Notes: generated by a model not told the origin, from the letters alone. A stretch of 64,000 nt of DNA from Lepidurus packardi (GCA_023053545.1 JAKZAN010000005.1:1550001-1614000); one strand, 5' to 3'. Counted from the stretch's first letter, positions 49,684 to 61,614 are shown. Program-made: numbers and translations.

Positions 49684-50535
49684 CTAAGTCTCATTCTGTA
49701 ATTTCCTCTCCAAAGCCCTGATTTTTTTGTGAGCTTTTATGAGTTCCGCATTCTTCCCTCTCAAAACAGCGTGTAACTGACAGGCCTTTTGCTTTTCACG
49801 ATCATTGTTCTGCAAGCGTTTGCATAAAGCGAAATATTTTTTATACAAGTTGCGAAACTTTTGCCTGTAAGAGCAATTGTGATTTATACTTATTGCCTGC
49901 TTTGGAATCTGTCTATGGGAAGAGGGGTTAACAACCTGAGGCTGAGAAACCGCGTTCCTTCTCTGTGAAGAAGACTCAGCATCAGAGTCAGACAGAGCAA
50001 AATTATCCTCAATTAGCACAGCCGGCTGTGAAAGCTTACTACTACCACCATTACATGCAGATGCTTGTGGTTGTGTACAACTACTTCTACTAGTACTATT
50101 AGTATTAGTGGTGCAGTTAAAAAATTGTAATGGCTGCCTCTTGAAAGTTTCGATTTTATCTAATTTTCCCAGACAACTGCTGTTTATCTTCATCAAGCGG
50201 AATAAATCCATCTTCAGCTTTTTAGCATGTCTAACTAATGTCAATGGCAAGTTTTCTTCACTAACGTTCAATCTAGTTCTAGAACTACCTTCCAGTGAAA
50301 AAATAGACACGATCCAAGTAAAAAAATATTTCTGCTTCGCATGCTTTGTTTTAACCTGCTCCAGAAAAAGATTATAAAGCTCCAGAACGACTCCATTACT
50401 TAAAACAGGTTTCGGCCTGGCAATGGAAGTCCAAGTATCTAACGTCCTCAAGTGACTCTTTAATATCCCTATTTCATCACAGAACGGACCAATACGCTCA
50501 TCATCATTAACATCAGAACTTGAACTTGAAGCCAT
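49684..50535 (-). CDS. 283-codon ORF of unknown family (unit 6)
   Basis: Intact copy of 10394-11245; one silent-looking base change near 49957. The adjoining 59-codon ORF is interrupted by the 7-bp insertion, as in unit 1. Confidence 0.6.
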   Translation of the reverse strand: MASSSSSDVNDDERIGPFCDEIGILKSHLRTLDTWTSIARPKPVLSNGVVLELYNLFLEQVKTKHAKQKYFFTWIVSIFSLEGSSRTRLNVSEENLPLTLVRHAKKLKMDLFRLMKINSSCLGKLDKIETFKRQPLQFFNCTTNTNSTSRSSCTQPQASACNGGSSKLSQPAVLIEDNFALSDSDAESSSQRRNAVSQPQVVNPSSHRQIPKQAISINHNCSYRQKFRNLYKKYFALCKRLQNNDREKQKACQLHAVLRGKNAELIKAHKKIRALERKLQNET

Positions 50536-52273
50536 ACCGCAATGCGATAATAAAAAATAAATAGGATTAGAATTAAGTTTTAATTTGACTTTGATGATAA
50601 TTGATAAAATCAATTTCAATTAGTCAATCTTAACTTAATTTTGATACGATAATACTAGAAATATAAAATTGAGTTGAGTTTGACTCACAATTTGGTTGTT
50701 TTTTTTGGTTGTCTTCGCTTCGTCTTCGAATTCGTTGACTGTGTCTGTGACGATCACACGTAACGTACTACGATGCCATGCGTACTTATACGACTACGTA
50801 CTACGAGGCGATGTTCACGCGTAGCGTAGGGTGCAGTTGTCACTCAAGCTCAAGCACAAACAAACACTGAACACATGGATTGGACAAAAAAATGATTTTA
50901 GCTGGGTGAAATTAAACTATATATATTAAAAAAAAAGCTCAGGCGTGAGCTAATGCTCGCTGCCGTTTCTGTACAAGTTTTCAGTCTTTTTTTTTTGGTT
51001 TTTTGTCTTCGTTGTGACGTTCACACGTAGGGTGTTGTCTCAAGCAAAAACACTGACCAAATGGATTGGACCAAAAATAGTTTAGCTTCGCTTAGCAGGG
51101 TGAAATTAAACTATCTTTCAATAGAAAGCCAGATATAAAAATATCTGGCTTTCTATTCAGTCGAGCCTTGAGGTCCAGATCAAGGTTACGAATCCCCAAG
51201 GCGCAAACGGCTTATTTCCACGATATCCAACGGTTTTCAAAACGATCACTCTCGTTTCCTTATACTGTAACTGTACCATGGGGTGACGACCAACCTCCCA
51301 CCAAACCTTTTCCTAATCCTTAGATTTCAAATCCTTAGATCATAATCCTAATCCTTAGATTTTAGAATTCAATCACATACCACAACAAGTGTAAATTACC
51401 CAAAAATAAGAGAAAACATGTAAATTTACTAATTATTAGGCAATGAAACTTAGAATTTGTCGAAAATGATGGCAAGTGAATAACGAATAGTAAAGGCAAC
51501 GCATAGACATTTTTATACAAATACACAATGCAAACGTGAAACGAGTCAGAGAAGGAGAAAAAAAATAATTGGCTAAATGGCCGAGAAGCAATGGCCGAAA
51601 AGCCAGCTTGCAAGTGTTTCAACTTTTCCGTTTTGCAAATCGAAGATAGCGTTTATAAATATAGGAAAAATACCCATAGCTAGCTCAGATATTCTTCTTC
51701 CAGTATCAAATGTTCATTTGGTATATCGGGCTAAGAATATTTATTTTTAAAAAATCATCCGCCCTAGCTGACCAGCGCAACACGGCTGTTGAGCCTACAG
51801 CAATGGCCGAGAAGCCAGCTTTCAACTTTTTCAACTTTTCAGTTTAATAATTCGAAGATAGCAGTTATAAAATAGAGCTATCTACTAAGGGCCTTGGTAG
51901 ATATAGCTCTGATTATTTGCTTCAATAATAAAGTGCTAGTTCGAAATCGCGAATTAATTATATTTAAAACATTCTAACATTAACAGCCGTGTATAATAAC
52001 GCACAGTACAGCTGCTGGGAAACCTCTCTCAATTTTGTATTTTCGTAAGAAATGTTTTGCTAAAAAAAACAATCAACTAAAACACTTACGCCTTAGAATA
52101 TAAATGCAATAAGGCAGACCATTGTAAATTATACAATAGAAGTCGCTTTTTTATGCCCACCGCTGTGCTGCTTACCATTAACATTGATTAAGCGGCACTT
52201 GTTCGGCAACGTAGGAAAGGGAAGGATAAGCTACCTGCAGGCAAAGTGGGCGAACAAGATGGCCGAACAAGCC

Positions 52274-54763
52274 CCACCTTCTGGGATATTGACTTCAGGA
52301 CAAAATCAAGTGTGGTCTACAATTTTTTTTTTTTGCAAATCGGAGGTAAGAGATAAAATTCTGAAAAAAATTACTTTGGAACAAAGGAACGTGTCTAGTT
52401 ATCCACAGTATAATCTGGTGATTTAATTTTTATTTAAACACTATACTTTTTACAAAAATGTCGTTTTAACTGTAAAATATATTGTACATTAACAGTTATT
52501 TCAGTGAAGAACATTTGTGACGGTTGCCTTGTTCAACATTCTACAAAATAGAAAAAGAACGGTTTAGTTACGTGAACGCATGGATTTGCAAAAATTAAAA
52601 TTCTAAAAAACACCCGATTGCGAGCCGTAATGGACAAAAAGTGAAAGGTCGACCGGCCTCCCTACTTATTAACAATAGTGTTGCGTTAAAACATGCCGGT
52701 GTTGAAGAACATTTTTGGGAAAAACAAACGATCTGGCGGGGAACCAACCAACTTAAATTTACAGGCCCAACTAACGTGAAAAAGAACATCCATATATCAC
52801 TCGCAATTGAAATAGGCGAAAACCTTCAAACTTATCGGTGGTCAACGTCGAATAAGCGCGAGGCAACATTTCTGGAATTACGTGAACTTGGATTGTGATC
52901 TTGCTGACTGCTGGAAGCTGAACCGGATTCTACCTGGAAAGTTTCCCCCGCTTATGATGCAGTTATAATTCACGTTCTCTGACGGGAGTATGGCAGTTGT
53001 TAAGGTAACCAATACATTTAATTAGCAATTAGTTGCAAGCAAAGGGAGTATACCTTAATTATAATTGTGTGACCCTAGAAAGACAATGGGAACTTGGAGC
53101 AACGCATAGAGAAGCAAAGTAACGCAAAGCCCAGATTATCAATGACCTTACTAGACTTTGGAGCCGATTGGACATTCCTTTGCAGCACCAGACTGATTCT
53201 ACAAGCATTTAGAATGGTTTGAAAGCCTTGGACAGGAAAGCAGTAAGGTACCACCGCGTACTTGTACGAAATTGAGGCTTAATTTTGACCCGTCCGATCA
53301 AGATGTTTTAGCTTTACCAAACGACATTAACCATATGTCTTATCAAGTTCATTCACCATATGTCTTCGCAAGTTCGCTTTTCCTGTTTTTATCGTAAGAA
53401 CAGGAAACCATTTTCCTGTTCTTATCATAAGAGCTTAGACGCAATACCCTGTGTAATATGATTTTTCATGGCTATTTTTAATCAATTATTCAATCACAAT
53501 TCACCCTTGTTCATTCGAAGCAATCCCTTTTTACTCGTGTTAGACGTTACTAGAACCAGCAAGTACGCTGTAAAGGAGACATGTTCTCTGAAAAGTCTTC
53601 ATCTCGAGAACGTTTCACTGACGCTTATTGGATGGCTTCCATCAGCTGTTGAGAACAAAGAGTTCCTCCTTGCTTGGAGAAATGTGGCACGAAGCCTGGA
53701 GGAATTGACCATCAATAGCCTCGAGTTTTCAGTCGAATTGTTCAGTTGGTTGATTATATCCATTACTTCATCCGCGGATTCTCTCCATCGGCACAAGCTA
53801 TTGGAAGACGCCAGACAGTTGCAAGGATGAGTCCTATGTTGTTTGCTCCGCTACATCGCTACTTTCCCAAAAGCCCCAAAAGCGGTCTGTTATTGACAGA
53901 TCTTTAATACTGGTTCCATTGCTTCGGGTTAAGGTCTCCAATCTAGAAATCACTTGTTGGAGAACTTAACCCGAAACAGTAGACAGTATTGCATCCGATT
54001 CGAGAAGCCCTTCAACGCTGTCCGAGGATGAAGATACTCAACCTGGGAATGTGTGGACTACCGTATCGTAGAGCCTCCACAAGTCCTAATCCTTCAACTC
54101 CATTATCCTCCACCGATATTGAAGCTTCGAAAAGCAGTAATATCTACTTGGATTTCATTAAAATAGTTTTAAGTGTTCCTAAGCTTCAAACTTTAACTTG
54201 TAAAACGTTCTTTATGGGCTGGAAAGAAATTGGTACATTTCATGCTATTGCAGACATCGCTAAAAAAAAAGGCCGGGAAAAGCAAACAACAATGAATGTA
54301 GTACTTTGTTAACGCTGTGCGGCTTCTATGCGTACGTAGCAATGCATGGAATGCTTTGCAATTGTTCAGAGAACGAGGACTAAAATACCGCTTTAGACAC
54401 GTAAGTGATATGGTATACGACCTATGTAAATTGAATGTTTAATTCTCTGGAAAGATCAAATGGCAACTTAGGAAGCTTTTAATCACAAGATTTATATCCT
54501 AGTGAATTAAAGTTAAGTACCACCTTCAACTTTCTTTTCATTAATACAAAGCCAAAACATTATAGTTTCACCGGTTTTCTATTATCTCCAACTTCCTTAA
54601 AGCAAAACCATAAACCAGCCCAAGAAAAGAATGGAGAAGAAAACCCTGTCCACAAAGTGGCTGGCCTGATCAACTTCCGTCGCCTACGCAACGTGGCGGC
54701 AAGTGCCTAGAGAAGGCTGTAACTCCGCAGAAGACCTCAGCATTTAGCAACGTGATTGGGCAT
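52274..54763. repeat. Giant tandem unit 7, partial (2490 bp)
   Basis: Partial last copy. It follows the unit for about 2.49 kb and then stops matching after ..GATTGGGCAT, where single-copy DNA begins. The last 230 bp hold several differences (for example AAAGCC for AACGCC near 54548, AACGTGGCGGCAAG near 54690), a higher density than elsewhere in the array, as expected at an array edge. Confidence 0.95.
53468..54312 (+). pseudogene. LRR gene fragment (unit 7)
   Basis: Copy of 6061-6905 (pieces 53468-53830, 53989-54312) in the partial last unit. Confidence 0.45.
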
Positions 54764-55467
54764 TGCGTTGGGTAGTTAATTTGTTCCGTGTTCTTGCACT
54801 TTCCGTTTTTACAATACCACACCCATTAACAGAAAAAATAACCATTCTTTTCGCCAATGAAATAAAGAAAAAGCATTACAAAAAATTAATATTAGTACGT
54901 AACTGGAATAAAACAAAAAATACTTTGTATAAAAGACAGTCCTACCTACTTACCTTGGAGGAAGTTTATCCAATGGCCATGTCCGTAGTGCTAGCGATTA
55001 CTGTAGTCCCTTGTCGGGGTACGGCACCCTTGTGACGTAATTTTTAATAAGTCCGAAGCCACTTTGAATCTCTTTGACGCTTAACCAATGAGCAGAAACG
55101 TTTTGAAGTCGAAATGCTATTAGTCCCTTAAAAGATTATGGACTGCGTCCTTGATTCTGTGGCCGACGTCTTCCTGTGGAGTACATCAGAGCCCTTGTGT
55201 CGAGTCGTCCTTATGTCGCGTTGGCACAAAGGCTTATACTGGATCAGAAATCCCAAGTAAATTTGTTCAATTGAGGTGAAGTTCGATGAACGCGAAATAA
55301 TTTAATAGTTTTTAGTAATTTAAAATAATCGTATTTAAAATTTTTAACATAATTAATTGCTTAATTAAAGACACTTCGAGATTAAACACTTTTTTTATAT
55401 CTGCAACCTCATTTTGAGTTCAAACACTAATTTTTGCTGTCAGTAAGACGCGATAACATCTATTTTA
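54764..55467. other. Single-copy spacer, nothing recognised
   Basis: Begins where the array stops. AT-rich with no convincing gene; the longest open frames are short and of low complexity. A possible donor on the minus strand (GTAAGTAGG at about 54955-54947) has a short open stretch before it, too little to call. Confidence 0.4.
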
Positions 55468-56155
55468 GGGTGCGTTCCAATTGGCGGCTCAACCCCGGGT
55501 TGAAGTGGGTTTTCAACCCGAGTTTCAGAACTCGCCTGTTTCAATTGGCCAAACTCGGGTTCAAAGCGGAGTTTGGGGAAGGGTTGTTCGACTCCACTTT
55601 GGATCAGGGTTGAACACAGCAGAAGAGAGTTGGGGGACGTTTCGCGTCTGGGTGCTAGGTGGAGTCGTGGTTCCATGTAAACAAAACAAAGCTTTTCAAG
55701 CATTTTCACTCTTTTCGTTTACAGTTATATTATCTTATTATATCGTCACATAAAAATTTTAGAAATATTTTAGAAATATTATCCTTTCCTTAAATTTTCA
55801 CTTTGAAGTGACAGGTGAATTTGTATAAAATTTTCTACTGGTAAGTGCGTTAATTTTAGTTATGTTTATTTTAATGCAGTTATGGCTGACCCCATAAAAA
55901 AGGTACATCTGGGGAGTAGAAAAAACGAGGTTTCTGATTAATCTATGGGGAGACCCTGCTATGCAGATACGATTTTGATGAAGTAGTATTGTATCATTGA
56001 GTGCAATACAGCGATTCATTGTCTCTGATTTCAAGTTATATCGGTTCCAACCATAACCCGATTGAATAGTCCATGTGCCTATTGGGACGCGGGTTTACTC
56101 AGACCGAGTCCGGAAAACGCAACTCCCTAGTCGAGTTCGCAATTGGAACGCACCC
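55468..56155. mobile_element. Nonautonomous DNA transposon (MITE-like), 688 bp
   Basis: Bounded by 16-bp perfect terminal inverted repeats: GGGTGCGTTCCAATTG at 55468-55483 and its reverse complement at 56140-56155. TA lies on both sides (55466-55467, 56156-56157), consistent with a TA target duplication. The interior has several CAATTGG and AACCCGAG/CTCGGGTT motifs near the ends and no transposase frame. GGGTGCGTT-type ends occur in several cut-and-paste families; a TA duplication would favour a Tc1/mariner-like or related group, but the family is not settled. Confidence 0.8.
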
Positions 56156-56157
56156 TA

Positions 56158-56662
56158 GTGTTTTTAGTCCAGCACTGCTATCAGTGAGAGAGCAATTTCA
56201 CGTTTCATCGTTTCGCATATGGCCCTTTATCCAGACCACGTGAACCGAGTCACTTGGTTCGTGGTTCAGGTCACCTTATCTCGCGCATGCTTGTCTTGTG
56301 TTTGAGTCGGAAATATTAACACAGGTCTAACGAGCCGTGCCCATTCTGTGGTATACGTAGTATTCTGCGGGAGTGTGCTTTGTCTTGGGCACGTCTGGGT
56401 AGTGGTTTTGTATATTCATGAATGTGTATTTGAGTGTCTGGAATTACCAGTAATTATTACGGTAATTTCTGTCAAAATATTTCTCAAAATGCTATAACAA
56501 ACTTTTCTTTAGTTTCGTGTGCAACTGCTGTGTTAAACAAGATCAGATGTCGTTTACCTGGAGTTGTCGGATTCGCTTTCAAGAAGAGGGCGGCTTTTAA
56601 GGGAAATGGCTAAATTGTGCTGTTCTGTGATAGGCCTGTCCATTTGAAACGAAACACTACCC
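56158..56662. promoter_or_regulatory. Receptor gene upstream region / 5' UTR
   Basis: 505 bp between the transposon and the receptor start codon. No ORF. It must hold the 5' UTR and probably the core promoter unless a further 5' exon lies beyond the transposon; no clear TATA box or initiator was identified. Confidence 0.35.
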
Positions 56663-59600
56663 ATGATGCTAAACTCCTTCTTTCAAGCAGCTCTTTTGAT
56701 GGCTATTGGGATCCTTCGTGCACAAGGTATAAATACAAGCTTCTAGCGACGTACAATATCCGTTAAAAAACTTGTATCTATCGTTTCTTATAGCAACTCC
56801 CGAGTTTCCTATTTGTGTCTACTACAGTGGGAACAATTCTCAAGAACCTGCTCTAAAGACAGATGATGAAGCCTATCCTGACTTGCTAGATTATAAAGTA
56901 AAGGACTTCATATAAAGTTTTACAAAAAACTATATACATTGTTTTCCTCATGTCGTCTTGTTCTTTAGACGGATGATGGAAAAACGTTGTCAGCTGTGCG
57001 TTGTAGAAAGCCTTCAAATTTATGCTTTGCTATTTGGAAAGAAGACAAGGCCAATAATGGAAGCAATTTTGTATTGATCGGGCAAGGTTGGAGAAGTCAC
57101 TTTTCCTTATTATATATCCTCTAGGATTTTCTTATTACAGGTTGCTGGGAAAGCTCTGGTAGCAGAGACTGTATTTCAGACTCTTGTGTCTCCGGAAAAC
57201 GCCAGTCGAGAGCCTCCAATCATGCCCGGTTTTGTTGTTGCACAGGAATGCTTTGTAATGCGAATGTGTCGACAACGAATGACTGGGAGGAAGAAATGCA
57301 ATCCGAGCAGGGTGAACAGGCTGCCTTTGCGCCTGGTAAGTCACTTAATTAGCTTTGAGTTTTCATTTCTTAATCAAATACATTACATATTATTTTCTGT
57401 TTTTTTGTGTTTTGTTTCGCAGTGCAAGGCCCTTTGCATCCTGTAAGTCAGGCCATCTTAGTAGCAGCTACAGTACTGGTTTTTGTCGGGACCGTCTTTG
57501 CCTGTTTTATATGGAAGGATCGTTGCAAAAATGGGCAGTCTAAAATGGTCTCTGCCAATCAAGATTCTGCCTTAAGCACACCACTTATTACGAGTTCAAC
57601 TAGTGACGTCAAGCTCATTGATGTCATAGGTTTGTCTTGCTTTCTCCTTCACTTATTCAACGTAAAAAAAAGATCACAACAGAACAGGCACAAGCCTATA
57701 GGTCGGTTAGTTAGTTTAAAAGAAAGGAAGAAAAAGGAATTGGAAGCTTGCCATTGTATACAACTGATCGGAATGATTATTCTCTGACTTTAGGACAAGG
57801 GCGATATGGTACGGTTTGGCGAGGCCACTCGGGCACCCAAGAAGTTGCAGTTAAAGTGTTTCCCGCGCACTATAAAAGCTACTTCTGCAACGAACGGGAC
57901 TTGTACAGTTTGCCCCATATGAGTCATGCAAATTTAGTGTCACTGTTGGGCTACGGACAAAACTTGGGAGAATGTAACCAAGTCGAGTATCGACTCGTGC
58001 TTTCCCTGGCTACACGAGGCTGTCTTCAGGAGTATCTCAAGCAGAACGTTTTGGATTGGTATTTATTCTGCAAAATGGCTCGGGGCTTGGCAAAAGGCCT
58101 GGCACACTTACATCTAGACATCCAGAAAGGAGGTAAATACTACCTTAAAGTTAAAACACAAGTACCTGATCACGTATGTAAACATTTTGGAGTTCAAGCC
58201 CTAATTGGTTGCACTTTGAATGCTTGATTTAAAGTGGCTGCTGTTTGAATCCATGTTTAGTGTCTGTTATTATTCCTTAATGGCTCTTTGTTTTACCTTT
58301 TCGCAGTTAAATTCAAGCCTTGTATTGCTCACCGTGATGTCAACAGTCGCAACGTGTTAGTAACAGATGATTTGAACCTTATGTTGTGTGATTTGGGCTT
58401 GGCCATTCAAATCTCCGGTGCGCACTATGTGTGCAATGGAGAGCATATGCATGCTGAATCCGCGTCTCTCACGGACGTGGGCACGCTTCGGTACATGGCG
58501 CCAGAAGTGTTGGAAGGAGCAGTCAATTTGCGCGAGTGTGAGGCTTCTTTGAAACAAGTCGACATCTATGCCTTGGGCTTAGTCTTATGGGAGCTGGCTT
58601 CGCGAACTGTGGACTTGTACGTCAACAAACAACCTCCAGCGTACACCATGCCTTTCCACGCGGAAGTTGGTAATTATTATTTATTTATTATTAATCGACT
58701 TCTTTTTTTTTACTTTATGAAATTTTGAAAATAAAAGTTATGTAACGAAGTTTTGTAAACTTCTTTTTGTAGGTTTGCATCCCAGTTTGGAGCAAATGCA
58801 AGTCATGGTTTGCCGGCATAAAGCGCGTCCTTTATTTCCTGACTCGTCGCAATGTCAGCACTCTTTTCCACCAGCATTCCGCCTGCTCAAGGAAACATTG
58901 GAGGATGCGTGGGATCACGACGCTGAAGCTCGTCTGACGGCCTTATGCGTCGAAGAGAGACTCGCGGAGTTGCCCGCCCTCTGGGAAAGGCATAAGGGCT
59001 TGAGTCCTAATTTGCACGTCTTTCCGAATGACACGCACACCAACAAGTGTCAGGATACTCAAACCAGTGATAATGATGATAAAGCGAAAGGTAAAACCAA
59101 TTTAATGCCATATTGATTTGTTTTCTTTTATCTTTTACTTCTATTTCGTGGTTGTTTGGAAACAGGCCTGTCTTCTATTCGAACTTCGTCTTTCAGTAAC
59201 CCTAACAAGTACCCCAACCCGGATTCGAGCCATTCTTCAGAGAAAATTGGCAATTTATCCGTTCCTTGTCAACCCTACCACGCTTTGCAGCCACACCAAG
59301 GAAGGAATCCCTGCATGGAACGAAATACCATGGTCGTGGAGCCGGTAGACGAACTTTCCGTATCCGGTAATGCGCTGGTTCGCAAATCAGACAAGCATCG
59401 TCCCAAAACAGTCCCTCCGCTGCACAGTGCGTCCACTGGAACTCTATCTAGTACCGCTGTTATGTCTCATGGAACATTAGCCATGCCCAGACCGGTTAAC
59501 CCAATCCCGTTTGTCCAAAACGCTGTCCGCGAAGCAGGAGCCATTGGTAAATGTTATTATTTTATTACCCCGCGACATTTTAATAAGCGAATTATTGGGT

Positions 59601-60224
59601 CTTGCAGCAGCACCTGTGCGTCCTAAACAACCTAACGTGGGACCAAAGACGAATCACAATTCTGCCTGGCTGTGGCTGGGTTCCGTGTTGGGCAAAAACA
59701 AGCCAAGAAGAGACGATGAATGGGGCGAGCAGCAACAACTCTGTCCGCCTTTATCTTCTCCGTCAGATGCAGCGGATTTATACGCCTTGCAAGGCAGCGG
59801 AAACGGTTGGGCCAAATCCAATTTGGAACCCAATCGGGCGACCGTTTCTACTACAGAGGCCGCTGTTGTTGTCCCAGTGTCCTACTGTCAGACTCAAGTC
59901 CGGTTTTCCGAAGCGGGGCATCATCGTGTCAGTGTCGTCCAAAGAGAACCTGTGAATGGAGAATTACCCAAGTTGAGTCGCCAGGATTCGAGCCCCACGC
60001 TGAGCAGCAGTGCTGGCAGAGAGTCCGGTTGCGTTCTGAACATGGGAGAACTGGGGACAGAGAATACGGAAACAGAGGTAGGCGTGGCCAAGCGACTTCC
60101 TGCCTCTGTCGCCGCTCGATCGCCTTCATTAGTTCGTCGAGGTCAGAGTACGCGAGGACGAAGTATGGGGGAATATACTGTAAATACTCGTCCTTCCTCT
60201 TTACTTGTAGACGTGCCTCAATAG
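56663..60224 (+). CDS. wit: BMP type II receptor Ser/Thr kinase (Wit/BMPR2 class)
   Basis: Single-pass membrane receptor kinase that binds BMP ligands with type I receptors and phosphorylates them; in Drosophila Wit acts at the neuromuscular junction. Ten exons: 56663-56726, 56794-56897, 56969-57086, 57141-57335, 57423-57629, 57794-58132, 58307-58669, 58773-59090, 59166-59546, 59608-60224; all introns GT-AG, frame closes at 901 residues. Signal peptide about 1-22. Ectodomain has the ten cysteines of the type II fold including FCCCTGMLCNAN. Membrane helix about 171-191. Kinase about 223-540: GQGRYGTV loop (230-237), Lys250, HRDVNSRN (351-358), DLG (371-373) where DFG is usual, APE (407-409). 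EGAVNLRECEASLKQVD and WDHDAEARLTALC match BMPR2/Wit rather than Punt/ActRII. A long Ser-rich tail of about 360 residues also fits this class. ATGATG at 56663; the first Met was chosen. Confidence 0.95.
59602..59610 (+). other. NAGNAG tandem splice acceptor, receptor exon 10
   Basis: The acceptor reads TTGCAGCAG followed by CACCTG. Use of the first AG gives Ala-Ala-Pro at the exon start, the second gives Ala-Pro; both keep frame. Such sites commonly give two isoforms differing by one residue. Confidence 0.7.
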
Positions 60225-61380
60225 GGGAATTTTTCTAGAATTTTTTTCGACAAGCCAGGCAATGCCATCTTGGGATCATAGTTAAAAACAACTGTTATGA
60301 TTGCTTTTTATTTCTCTTACTGTTTTCTTTTTCTTTTTACTTTGTTTTCTTTTCGTTTAGGGAAGAAAAGCTGAAGAACCGCGGTGGAGTTCAGTTAAGT
60401 TTTGAAGAAAAGTCCAGAAAGTCTTTTAATATCAAAAAACACGGGCCTCAACTGGGGAATTTTTCCACTTAGCCATTGGCCTACAGGCTTATGAAACGGC
60501 GTGTTTCCCTGGTTACACAACTCTAGAAAAACTCCCCGTGTTCGCTATATGTTAATTAGGAAGCAGTTGCGAGGAAAACCAAAGTTAGCTTTAATTTTTT
60601 GTTGTTTCCTATTGGAATTGTATGAGCAAAAAAGCGCTGTTAAGAAAGAAAAAAGAAAACTTGTGTTCAAAAAGGTTTTTGTCGGACAGCTAAAGGGAAA
60701 CTTTGATTGCTTGGCAAAAGAGTGTACGTGGGTTCAAAACCCTTTTTTAGTTGGGTCATTTTTGTATTATAAATCAAACTGTGATGACATTCAAGGCATG
60801 GATCTGGTAAAAGAAGGGCAAACACGAAAGCAACACCTGGTGTAGAAATTCCATAGTTAATTAAGGCAGATTGAATTAGGGAAAATTTGTGTGACAAAGA
60901 GAGAAAAGCGAAGCCAAAGTCTTTCGTTCATCGTTTAGCCAGCTAAACTCAGCTCTTCCCCCTGTTATTGCTTTTGTGTGCGTGTTTTGTGTAAGCGGAA
61001 TTTGATCGTTCAAGTGCTTTTTCTTTGCAAAAAAGTTGGATTTCTTTCTTGTCTGGCTGAGAAAGACCGAGTTTGAGTTCATAGAAGTAGTAGTTAATCG
61101 CTTTTAGTGTGAGTAATTGTAATTATTAGCTGCTTTTGCCCCTTCTGCCGTCACCTCGACAAGTTTTTTTCTTGATTCTTTTTTGTGGTTTTCAGTTAGC
61201 TTTACTGTTTGCTATAATCGTGGTATGAGGTGGCTGGCTAACAGTAAAAAATAATACCGTTAGTTTTTAACTAGAAAATATGGTCTTATTATAGTTTACA
61301 AAACAACAAAACATTTCCCCGGGGGTCTGACAGGAGACATTACATGGAATGGAAAATAAAAGTGATCTTGTTGAAACCTG
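60225..61380 (+). other. Likely 3' UTR and flank of the receptor gene
   Basis: No further convincing coding exon. AATAAA occurs at 61355-61360 and again at 61507-61512 on the + strand; either could serve the receptor transcript. A small stretch after an acceptor-like TTTCGTTTAG at 60360 stays open for 14 codons and could be an alternative last exon; support is weak. Confidence 0.35.
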
Positions 61381-61540
61381 TTTTGCCTAACAAACCAACT
61401 AAGCTCAGGTTGCAGCAATTTGGTGCATGGTTGCCGTTTTCAATCATTTCAGAGCGACTTTTTTTTTGTTTAAGAGCCCTTTTTGTGCCCCCACGAAGAA
61501 AAAAAAAATAAACTCTGGAAGCTCTTAACACCGGCACAAG

Positions 61541-61546
61541 TTTATT
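61541..61546 (-). terminator. Poly(A) signal of the JmjC gene
   Basis: AATAAA on the minus strand, 69 bp after the JmjC stop codon at 61615. Placement is typical for a cleavage signal. Confidence 0.6.
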
Positions 61547-61614
61547 GAGATCTTGTAAGTATAGATGGACCGACATTCCTTTTGCTTTGATCTTTTTCTC
61601 GTTCGCGTAGCAGG

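Larger units (their letters stand above)
44176..52273. repeat. Giant tandem unit 6 (8098 bp)
   Basis: Direct repeat. It shares satellite point variants with unit 5 and the 7-bp insertion plus a downstream base with unit 1. An in-frame 18-bp deletion lies in the Pro/Ala-rich frame near 47540, and one T is added in a T run near 50990. 8115-18+1 gives the observed length. Confidence 0.98.

Noticed and set aside
4868-54763. rDNA, histone cluster or CRISPR-like array
   Set aside because: No rRNA, histone or cas-like sequence; repeat size and content do not fit.
54763-55035. 90-codon + strand ORF after the array
   Set aside because: Starts across the array junction, AT-rich Lys/Leu-biased translation, no homology features.
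55440-55753. ORFs of about 90 codons inside the DNA transposon
   Set aside because: They overlap on both strands, include the terminal inverted repeat and show no transposase motif.
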